A stretch of 10,520 nucleotides of DNA. Origin: RGIG4576 sp964613095. Its GTDB lineage: Bacteria > Bacteroidota > Bacteroidia > Bacteroidales > Muribaculaceae. A program made the translations under genes and the position numbers. The DNA is taken from NCBI GenBank assembly GCA_964613095.1, contig CAZTFX010000077.1:1-10520 (forward strand). Direction: 5' to 3'. The notes below the pieces were generated by a model. It ran no database searches, was not told the DNA's origin, and was given only the letters and a program-made list of their open reading frames with translations. Positions 5,036 to 10,520 of the stretch are shown in pieces. The stretch's first letter is position 1. Each line of letters opens with the position of its first letter.

Positions 5036-5675
5036 TGTTGTTAGTAATTGTTGTTGGTTCTTCTATTTCTTTTAAATATTTTGAAGTCTCGGGATTAAAA
5101 TTATTGCCTTTAAGATAGTCGTAAATCATTAGGCATGCCCATGCATCAATAGCCGCATAATCTTGTTGTGCCTGACTCAATGCGGGTGCTTCCCAATTAG
5201 ACAAACGTTGGTTTTTTGAAATACGTTTATCGAAAAGAATGCCATATATTTTTTGAAGACTTATATCACTTATTCCATACGTCTTTACCAAGCTTTGTAA
5301 CTCGACAAAACCTTCGGGAACAGCGTCTTTGGTTGAACGACGCAGTACACCGAAATCGTCTTTTAGAGATAACCCTATTTTTATTACATTTTTATCTTCC
5401 AAAATGTCTTTAAGACAGTCGGGAATACCTATTTTATTTATTCTGAAAAGAAAACATTCATCATGGGTGGAAAGTTGCATAAGAGCCATTTTCCTTATCA
5501 CACCTTTTTGAAAAGATGGACGTGTTTCGGTGTCAAATCCTATATATTTATTTTTTTTCAGGAATGTTATAGCCTTTCTTGCGTCGGATACCGAGTTTAT
5601 GACATGAATTTCACCGGGAAAAGTTTCTGTATCGAGAGAGACAAGTTCTTCCTTCGTTATGGTAATTTTTTGCAT
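5022..5675 (-). CDS. 3'-5' exonuclease, DEDDy family (RNase D/WRN-like)
   Basis: 217 residues. The exonuclease motifs appear in order: ExoI as Asp48 and Glu50 in IGFDTET, ExoII as KIGLSLKDDFGVL (Asp106 or Asp107), and ExoIII as Tyr173-x3-Asp177 in DYAAIDAW. The tyrosine type of motif III places it with DEDDy enzymes such as RNase D, the Pol I proofreading domain and WRN. It should remove nucleotides from 3' ends of DNA or RNA with two metal ions; the substrate cannot be told from sequence. There is no HRDC or helicase domain, so it is a single-domain exonuclease with a ~25-residue N-terminal extension and a low-complexity tail (TTITNNNETL). The tail overlaps the downstream two-helix membrane protein. 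The -7 box TAACTTTG at 5701-5708 probably drives both genes. Confidence 0.92.
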   Translation of the reverse strand: MQKITITKEELVSLDTETFPGEIHVINSVSDARKAITFLKKNKYIGFDTETRPSFQKGVIRKMALMQLSTHDECFLFRINKIGIPDCLKDILEDKNVIKIGLSLKDDFGVLRRSTKDAVPEGFVELQSLVKTYGISDISLQKIYGILFDKRISKNQRLSNWEAPALSQAQQDYAAIDAWACLMIYDYLKGNNFNPETSKYLKEIEEPTTITNNNETL

Positions 5676-5700
5676 TGTTGATTCTCAAATAAATTCCCTA

Positions 5701-5708
5701 CAAAGTTA
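5701..5708 (-). promoter_or_regulatory. -7 promoter element of the exonuclease operon
   Basis: The minus strand reads TAACTTTG, an exact match to TAnnTTTG, 25 bases before the ATG at 5675. The -33 position carries TTTATG, only a partial match. Confidence 0.55.
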
Positions 5709-5899
5709 GTAATGATTTTCGACAAAAGCCATAAACGTGAGAATTTAAATTGAGAACATAGTTAATACAGATATCTATTTTATATTTGATGTGTAAAAAA
5801 GAATAGGGGGATTGATGTTGCTTGGATTTATGTGGGGTATAATTCTGTTAAATAAATATGAATGTGTTAATCAGTGTTTTATGTGTGAGAAAAATACAT

Positions 5900-5919
5900 T
5901 ATTTTTGTGTGTATTTTTG
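5900..5919 (+). promoter_or_regulatory. Two tandem -7 elements before the lipoprotein gene
   Basis: TATTTTTG occurs at 5900-5907 and again at 5912-5919, both matching TAnnTTTG and spaced 12 bases apart. The second leaves only 14 bases to the ATG at 5934, so that transcript would be almost leaderless. No clear -33 box accompanies either. Confidence 0.45.
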
Positions 5920-5933
5920 TAAGTTATTGTCGA

Positions 5934-6878
5934 ATGAAGATTTTTTTTGAGAAATATATACTTTCATTGTGTCTTTTATTGCTTGTTACTTCTTGTTTCA
6001 CAGGTATTGAGAATACGAAGAAGATCACAAATAAGGATGTGGCAAAGGTGATTCAGGAAAGAGGAACTGAAAAAGAAACTGAATCGGTATATAATAGGAT
6101 AGAGGTGGATAGTTTTCCCGATTGGGATGCCGGAAAGTGCTTTATTGTGGTTGATGACAATGTAAAACGAATATTTGTGCCATCATCGGCTTATAATTTG
6201 GATACATTGGATTTGTTAGGGAAAACCTTGAAATATGTGGGATATACTGAGGGTAATGTTCTTGATAATGAGCCTAAAGTTAATTTAAGATTTACTGATG
6301 GCATAAATGTATTTGTTTATTCCACTAAAAAGACTGTTGAGGAGATAAAACGTCAGAGGTTGATGATACAAGTGCCGTTTATGATTGAGACCGATTTGAT
6401 AGAGACATATCAGCGACAGATAGGCGGTAAATCTTTTTTTATACGGACTCCTATATGGTATAATGAAAATGGCGATATGATTTCCGGTAAAAAATTCATT
6501 AAGGTTACAATTGATAAGGTATATGCCGGAGATAAAGTATTTCCTTTACGAGTGTCATTTGTGACAGAAGTTGGAACGAAGGCTTATTTGTATATGTCGA
6601 CCAAGCAATCATCGGTACAAAACCGACTTTTTGATAATTTATTTTCCGTAACAGATATAAGACTGAATTATCCGTTGATTTCGGATGTAAATTGGAATCA
6701 TATAGTGAATGGTACAGTTACACTTGATATGACGAAAGATGAGTGCCGTTTATCACTGGGGACACCTGCCGGAATACAAGAACGCCCTACTAATAATGGT
6801 TTGCAAGAGTATTGGTTTTATAGTGATGGTATGTATTTGGTCTTTTTTGACGGACTGTTAAAACAATTCAGAAAATGA
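5934..6878 (+). CDS. Lipoprotein with BamE/SmpA-like C-terminal domain
   Basis: 314-residue predicted lipoprotein. The signal peptide (MKIFFEKY plus a Leu-rich core) ends in the lipobox LVTSC, with Cys21 lipidated. The central part (about residues 50-255) is beta-rich and unrecognised. The last ~50 residues (MTKDECRLSLGTPAG, EYWFYSDGMYLVFFDGLLKQF) follow the pattern of the SmpA/OmlA/BamE fold, where a helix after MTKDEV is followed by a GxP turn and a Trp/Tyr beta strand pair. A GTG at 5907 would extend the frame by nine residues, but it overlaps the promoter and spoils the signal peptide, so ATG 5934 is chosen. The stop overlaps the next start as ATGA, which implies coupled translation with the phosphodiesterase gene. 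Function is unknown; an envelope-assembly or stress role is only suggested by the fold. Confidence 0.8.
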   Translation: MKIFFEKYILSLCLLLLVTSCFTGIENTKKITNKDVAKVIQERGTEKETESVYNRIEVDSFPDWDAGKCFIVVDDNVKRIFVPSSAYNLDTLDLLGKTLKYVGYTEGNVLDNEPKVNLRFTDGINVFVYSTKKTVEEIKRQRLMIQVPFMIETDLIETYQRQIGGKSFFIRTPIWYNENGDMISGKKFIKVTIDKVYAGDKVFPLRVSFVTEVGTKAYLYMSTKQSSVQNRLFDNLFSVTDIRLNYPLISDVNWNHIVNGTVTLDMTKDECRLSLGTPAGIQERPTNNGLQEYWFYSDGMYLVFFDGLLKQFRK

Positions 6879-7651
6879 TGATAAACCATGGGGAGATAGA
6901 GTTCTTAGGTACGGGAACCTCAACAGGTGTGCCTGTAATAGGATGTGATTGTGAAGTGTGTAGATCGTCATGCAAAAAAGATAAAAGATTACGCACGTCA
7001 GCCATAGTACGTATTGCCGGAAAAAATATTTTGTTGGATTGTGGACCCGATTTCCGTGAGCAGATGTTGAGTGCTTCGTCAAGCAAACTTGATTTGGCAT
7101 TACTCACACATAGCCATTATGACCATGTGGGTGGTATTGACGATTTACGTCCATATTGTTATTCCGATCACTTTCCTATATATGCCCAACAGAATGTGCT
7201 GGATGATCTTATAGCTCGTGTACCATATTGCTTTTATAAAAATCCTTATCCCGGAGTACCACAATTTCATTTGAATGTTGCTGATATTGAACATCCTATT
7301 GATTTAGGCGATGTGAAAATTGAAGTATTACCGATATGGCATTACAAATTGTTGATAAACGGTTACAAAATAGGGAACTACTTGGCTTATATAACTGACG
7401 CAAAGACAGTCGATGATGATGTTATAGAACGCATTAAAGGAATTGATATGCTTGTAATAAATTCATTGAGAATGACATCACACATGTCTCACATGTCATT
7501 GAGTGAAACACTAAAAATAGTAGAACGAGTGACCCCAAAACAAACTTTTCTTATCCACATGGGACATGACATGGGATTGCATGAAAACGTGTCTAAAGTT
7601 TTACCGGAGGGTGTATTTTTTGCGTATGACGGATTGATTGTTTCATTTTGA
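6875..7651 (+). CDS. PhnP-like metallo-beta-lactamase-fold phosphodiesterase
   Basis: 258-residue cytoplasmic hydrolase of the metallo-beta-lactamase fold. Metal ligands are visible as THSHYDH (His79, His81, Asp83, His84), His156 in PIWH, Asp175 in YITD and His228 in LIHMGHDMG. The N-terminal GTGTSTGVP with a cysteine cluster CDCEVC (Cys24, 26, 29) is the hallmark of the PhnP/cyclic phosphodiesterase branch, where the cysteines help bind a structural zinc. In E. coli, PhnP hydrolyses a ribose 1,2-cyclic phosphate in phosphonate use. No other phn gene is here, so the substrate in this organism is open; a general cyclic-phosphate clean-up enzyme is plausible. Translation starts at the overlapping ATGATG (6875 or 6878), coupling it to the lipoprotein gene. 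The family is sure; the exact substrate is not. Confidence 0.9.
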   Translation: MMINHGEIEFLGTGTSTGVPVIGCDCEVCRSSCKKDKRLRTSAIVRIAGKNILLDCGPDFREQMLSASSSKLDLALLTHSHYDHVGGIDDLRPYCYSDHFPIYAQQNVLDDLIARVPYCFYKNPYPGVPQFHLNVADIEHPIDLGDVKIEVLPIWHYKLLINGYKIGNYLAYITDAKTVDDDVIERIKGIDMLVINSLRMTSHMSHMSLSETLKIVERVTPKQTFLIHMGHDMGLHENVSKVLPEGVFFAYDGLIVSF

Positions 7652-7744
7652 TTAAATAATGGCAAAATGTAAGCGTCACAAATAAAAATAGTAGTTTTTA
7701 AGGATTTTTTAACTAAAAAGGGTACGAGTGATGAAATTTTGCTT

Positions 7745-7752
7745 TATATTTG
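7745..7752 (+). promoter_or_regulatory. -7 promoter element of gdhA
   Basis: TATATTTG matches TAnnTTTG exactly and leaves a leader of about 50 bases before the gdhA ATG at 7808. The -33 region (GGTACGAG) lacks TTG, which would suit a promoter that depends on an activator, for example for nitrogen control. Confidence 0.6.
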
Positions 7753-7807
7753 TATAAAATTAGAATACCAACAAGAAAACAATATAAAAACCTAATATAA
7801 ATTTATC

Positions 7808-9145
7808 ATGAAGGTAGAAGAAATTTTAAGTAACCTTGAGGCTAAACACCCCGGTGAAAAAGAGTATTTACAAGCAGTAAAAGAAGTATTGCTTTCTGTA
7901 AAAGACGTTTACAATCAACATCCTGAATTTGAAAAGGCAAAAATCATCGAAAGAATGGTTGAACCTGATCGCATTTTCACATTCCGTGTGACTTGGATTG
8001 ATGATAAGGGTGAAGTACAAACCAACCTTGGTTATCGTGTACAATTCAATAATGCAATTGGTCCGTACAAGGGGGGTATCCGTTTCCATGCTTCAGTAAA
8101 CTTGTCAATCTTGAAATTCTTAGGATTTGAACAAACATTCAAAAACGCACTTACTACATTGCCAATGGGTGGTGGTAAAGGTGGATCCGATTTCAGCCCG
8201 CGTGGAAAGAGTGATAAGGAAATCATGCGTTTCTGTCAAGCATTCATTCTTGAATTGTGGCGTAATCTAGGTCCTGACCGTGACGTACCTGCAGGCGATA
8301 TTGGTGTAGGTGGTCGTGAAGTAGGTTACATGTATGGTATGTACAAGAAACTTGCTCAAGAAAATACGGGTACGTTTACCGGAAAAGGTTTGGACTTCGG
8401 TGGATCAAAGATTCGTCCGGAAGCAACAGGATTTGGAGCATGTTATTTTGTGAGTGATATGCTTGCTACTACAGGTGAAACTTATGAAGGTAAAACTGTT
8501 GCTATCTCAGGTTTTGGTAATGTGGCTTGGGGGGCGGCAACCAAAGCTACCGAATTGGGTGCAAAGGTAGTTACGATTTCCGGTCCTGATGGATATGTAT
8601 ATGATCCTGATGGCATTTCCGGTGAAAAGATTGATTATATGCTTGAGCTTCGTTCTTCAGGTGAAGATATTGTTGCTCCTTATGCAGAAAAATATCCTAA
8701 TGCAACATTCCATGCAGGAAAGAAACCTTGGGAAGTTAAGGTTGACATCGCAATGCCTTGTGCAACTCAAAATGAGTTAGGAAAAGAAGATGCTGAAATG
8801 CTTGTTAAGAACGGTGTGAAGATTGTAGGTGAAGTTTCCAACATGGGCTGTACTCCTGAAGCAATCGACACATTCATAGAAAACAAGGTACTTTATGGTC
8901 CGGGTAAGGCTGTCAATGCAGGTGGTGTTGCAACTTCCGGTCTTGAAATGAGTCAAAATGCAATGCACTTGTCATGGAGTGAAGCCGAAGTAGATGAAAA
9001 ATTACATGGTATTATGCGCGACATCCATACACAATGTGTTAAGTATGGTACCGAAGCCGATGGTTATATCAACTATATGAAGGGTGCAAATATTGCAGGT
9101 TTCATGAAAGTTGCAAATGCAATGATGGGACAAGGTGTTCTATAA
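7808..9145 (+). CDS. gdhA: Glutamate dehydrogenase, hexameric (probably NADP-dependent)
   Basis: 445-residue glutamate dehydrogenase, the usual length of the small hexameric class. It interconverts 2-oxoglutarate plus ammonia and glutamate in the cytoplasm, a main route of ammonia assimilation in Bacteroidales. Substrate-site elements are PYKGGIRFH (87-94), PMGGGKGGSDF with catalytic Lys124, and DVPAGDIGVG with Asp164. The Rossmann domain begins at GFGNVA (235-240). Strand 2 ends in SGPDG, without the acidic residue typical of NAD-specific enzymes, which favours NADP; this is inference. GEVSNMGCT (341-349) stands where many relatives have EGANMPTT. Twelve of 13 arginine codons are CGT or CGC, unlike the mixed AGA/CGA use of its neighbours, which suggests high expression. 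It has its own promoter and a strong terminator, so it is a single-gene unit. Confidence 0.97.
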   Translation: MKVEEILSNLEAKHPGEKEYLQAVKEVLLSVKDVYNQHPEFEKAKIIERMVEPDRIFTFRVTWIDDKGEVQTNLGYRVQFNNAIGPYKGGIRFHASVNLSILKFLGFEQTFKNALTTLPMGGGKGGSDFSPRGKSDKEIMRFCQAFILELWRNLGPDRDVPAGDIGVGGREVGYMYGMYKKLAQENTGTFTGKGLDFGGSKIRPEATGFGACYFVSDMLATTGETYEGKTVAISGFGNVAWGAATKATELGAKVVTISGPDGYVYDPDGISGEKIDYMLELRSSGEDIVAPYAEKYPNATFHAGKKPWEVKVDIAMPCATQNELGKEDAEMLVKNGVKIVGEVSNMGCTPEAIDTFIENKVLYGPGKAVNAGGVATSGLEMSQNAMHLSWSEAEVDEKLHGIMRDIHTQCVKYGTEADGYINYMKGANIAGFMKVANAMMGQGVL

Positions 9146-9172
9146 TATTGTAGTTATCGATCAAAACTTGAT

Positions 9173-9218
9173 TAATAAAAGAATGTCCTGCGGAAATACG
9201 CAGGACATTCTTTTATTA
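9173..9218 (+). terminator. Perfect 20-bp hairpin terminator after gdhA
   Basis: TAATAAAAGAATGTCCTGCG (9173-9192), a six-base loop GAAATA and its exact inverse (9199-9218) form a 20-bp stem with no mismatch. The right arm contains TTTTATT, and the A run in the left arm makes the structure symmetrical, so it could stop transcription from both sides. It starts 27 bases after the gdhA stop. Confidence 0.88.
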
Positions 9219-9250
9219 TAAAATTTAATAATAATATTTTAACATGTGCC

Positions 9251-9280
9251 TTGATTTTGCATATCATTTAATTAATTTTG
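9251..9280 (+). promoter_or_regulatory. Promoter of the WYL regulator gene
   Basis: TTG (9251-9253), a 19-base spacer and TAATTTTG (9273-9280) match the Bacteroidetes pattern in both halves. The leader to the ATG at 9340 would be about 50 bases. Confidence 0.65.
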
Positions 9281-9339
9281 TTCAGAAATGAGTGAATTTC
9301 ATTTTGAAAAAATCATATAACTTTAAGTAGTTGAAATCT

Positions 9340-10251
9340 ATGGCAAAAAATCTTTTAAATAAATATGTTTGGTTGGTTGAAACCATTCATAAAGCCAAAC
9401 GAATCACTTTTGAAGAGATAAACGAGAAGTGGTTGGACTGCGATTTGAGTGACGGAGTGGAATTAGCCCTTAGAACGTTTCATAAATGGCGTATTGCTGT
9501 AGAAGAAATGTTTGGTTTGGTAATTGAATGTGAACGAAAGGGGGGCTATCACTATTACATAGCCAATTCTGATGAATTAAAAGAGGGAAGTATTCGTAAT
9601 TGGTTGTTAAATACGATTTCGGTAAGTAATTTATTAATAGATAATCAGCATTTGAAAGATAGAATTTTGCTTGAAAATATACCGTCAGGACAAGAATTTC
9701 TATCGGACGTTATTGAGGCTATGAAAAGGGGCAATGTATTGTACATGACTTACCAAAGCTATTGGCGTGATGAAAGTAATACATTTGAAGTGGAGCCATA
9801 TTGTATAAAACTATTCAAGCAAAGGTGGTATATGTTGGCTCGTAGCCCATATTACGATAAAGTATTGATATATTCGCTTGATAGAATTCTTGATTTGGAT
9901 ATTATAGCCGACAAAAGATTTAAAATGCCGAATACGTTTGATTCTTTGGATTTTTTTGAAGATTTTTATGGCGTAATAATTGGTACTGAAACGAGTTTTG
10001 AAAAAGTATTATTGAAAGTTACAGCAAACCAATCAAACTATTTACGTTCTTTGCCATTACATCACAGTCAACTGGAAATACAAACGACCGATGATTATAG
10101 TATTTTTGAGCTGAGACTTCGCCCTACTTATGATTTCCAACAAGAAATATTATGGAATGGAGAAGATGTGGAAGTGCTTGAGCCTTTATGGTTACGAAAA
10201 GAAATAGCTAGAAAGATAAAGAGGATGTGGGATAAATATCAATTAGATTAA
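9340..10251 (+). CDS. WYL-domain transcriptional regulator
   Basis: 303 residues. The N-terminal ~70 residues form a helix-rich DNA-binding part (RTFHKWRIAVEEMFGLVIEC resembles the recognition helix and wing of DeoR/YafY-like winged-helix regulators). The WYL domain covers about 130-185. It contains VEPYCIKLF, QRWYMLARS (the signature WYL is WYM here, 163-165) and YSLDRI (178-183). The C-terminal WCX-like region runs from about 220 to the end. WYL domains sense nucleic-acid or nucleotide ligands, and their genes are often tied to DNA-damage or phage-defence loci. An in-frame TTG at 9331 would add three residues; the ATG is preferred. The next gene, 79 bases downstream on the same strand, is an interrupted DnaQ-like exonuclease, and such pairing would fit a DNA-related role. 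Confidence 0.9.
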   Translation: MAKNLLNKYVWLVETIHKAKRITFEEINEKWLDCDLSDGVELALRTFHKWRIAVEEMFGLVIECERKGGYHYYIANSDELKEGSIRNWLLNTISVSNLLIDNQHLKDRILLENIPSGQEFLSDVIEAMKRGNVLYMTYQSYWRDESNTFEVEPYCIKLFKQRWYMLARSPYYDKVLIYSLDRILDLDIIADKRFKMPNTFDSLDFFEDFYGVIIGTETSFEKVLLKVTANQSNYLRSLPLHHSQLEIQTTDDYSIFELRLRPTYDFQQEILWNGEDVEVLEPLWLRKEIARKIKRMWDKYQLD

Positions 10252-10330
10252 GCTGGTGAAAGAACTGGTTATATAAGATTTGATAGTCAGATGTTTGGTA
10301 GTATATGGTAAAAATATATTCGTAGGAGAT

Positions 10331-10486
10331 ATGGAAAATTTTGCATCAATAGATTTTGAAACCGCAAATAAAGAGCGTACAAGCGTATGCAGTGTTGGAG
10401 TGGTGATTGTGAGGGATGGAGAAATAGTAGATACCTTCTATTCCCTTATCCGACCCGAACCAAATTATTATAGGGAGGTTCTATAA
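10331..10486 (+). pseudogene. Interrupted DnaQ-like 3'-5' exonuclease (N-terminal part)
   Basis: The 51-codon frame begins with the ExoI motif SIDFETAN (Asp8, Glu10), followed by SVCSVGVVIVRDGEIVDTFY and LIRPEPNYY. This is the conserved start of stand-alone DEDDh exonucleases related to the DNA polymerase III epsilon subunit. Relatives continue past NYY with a Trp-containing segment and VHGLT. Here the frame instead reads REVL and stops, and none of the three frames up to the window end resumes the family pattern. The change coincides with GGGAGGTTCT at 10473, next to an inverted repeat, so an inserted element or a rearrangement is likely. An AGGAG lies 3 bases before the ATG, which supports this start over an upstream in-frame TTG at 10280. 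Function is probably lost unless the gene is reconstituted. Confidence 0.75.
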
Positions 10487-10520
10487 ATTCAATTTACCAT
10501 TAGCGAGTAGTCAGAACCTC
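10475..10520. repeat. Inverted repeat at the exonuclease break, possible end of an inserted element
   Basis: GAGGTTCT (10475-10482) and AGAACCTC (10513-10520) are perfect inverted copies 30 bases apart, the second ending exactly at the window edge. The left copy lies where the exonuclease loses its family pattern. This could be one end of an insertion sequence with an internal hairpin, or a whole short hairpin element of about 50 bases. The window ends too early to tell. Confidence 0.45.

Noticed and set aside
6858..7107. Two overlapping minus-strand open frames of about 80 codons
   Set aside because: They lie opposite the start of the phosphodiesterase gene, whose motifs are clear; neither shows a plausible start region or domain.
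10280..10330. TTG start giving a 68-residue exonuclease fragment
   Set aside because: The ATG at 10331 has a good AGGAG ahead of it and begins exactly where the family pattern begins.
1..10520. CRISPR array, rRNA genes, replication origin
   Set aside because: No regularly spaced direct repeats, no rRNA-like segment and no cluster of DnaA-box or iteron-like repeats were seen on either strand.

Overview
The window looks like chromosomal DNA from a member of the order Bacteroidales. The DNA is AT-rich. Several genes are preceded by the Bacteroidetes-type -7 element TAnnTTTG, three of them (a tRNA, a rubredoxin and a WYL regulator) with a TTG about 19-20 bases upstream. Shine-Dalgarno sequences are mostly absent. 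The proteins (DUF4136 lipoprotein, UmuDC, a stand-alone ECF sigma factor, a hexameric glutamate dehydrogenase with FGNVA) fit that group. The genus cannot be decided from the sequence alone.

Layout. Bases 1-2750, minus strand: a DUF4136-type lipoprotein, then umuC and umuD (an error-prone polymerase V operon), then a 53-residue fragment resembling the N-terminus of a Bacteroidales tyrosine recombinase. Next comes a tRNA-Met(CAU) gene, also on the minus strand, with its own promoter and terminator. The integrase fragment starts about 220 bases from the tRNA 3' end, so umuDC may be what remains of a decayed element inserted at this tRNA. Bases 3200-3733, plus strand: two tandem rubredoxin genes of 54 and 55 codons. 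Bases 3734-4227 hold no convincing gene, but contain a strong hairpin, a G-rich patch and repeated TGTAAC motifs. An ECF sigma factor with an unusually good Shine-Dalgarno sequence follows.

Bases 4787-5675, minus strand: a DEDDy 3'-5' exonuclease overlapping a small two-helix membrane protein. Bases 5934-7651, plus strand: a lipoprotein with a BamE/SmpA-like C-terminus, translationally coupled (ATGA overlap) to a PhnP-type metallo-beta-lactamase-fold phosphodiesterase. Bases 7808-9145: gdhA, encoding glutamate dehydrogenase, closed by a 20-bp perfect hairpin. Bases 9340-10251: a WYL-domain transcription factor. It is followed by the first ~47 codons of a DnaQ-like exonuclease that loses homology abruptly at GGGAGGTTCT, next to an inverted repeat at the window edge. 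This suggests an insertion.

Most of the window is housekeeping and stress or redox functions: translesion synthesis, electron transfer by rubredoxins, nitrogen assimilation, and transcription control by an ECF factor and a WYL regulator. I did not find a clearly new multi-gene system. The points most worth a second look are the tRNA-adjacent integrase remnant beside umuDC, the interrupted exonuclease at the right edge, the 494-base gene-free stretch before the sigma factor, and the TGTAAC motif shared by the rubredoxin and sigma-factor promoters.
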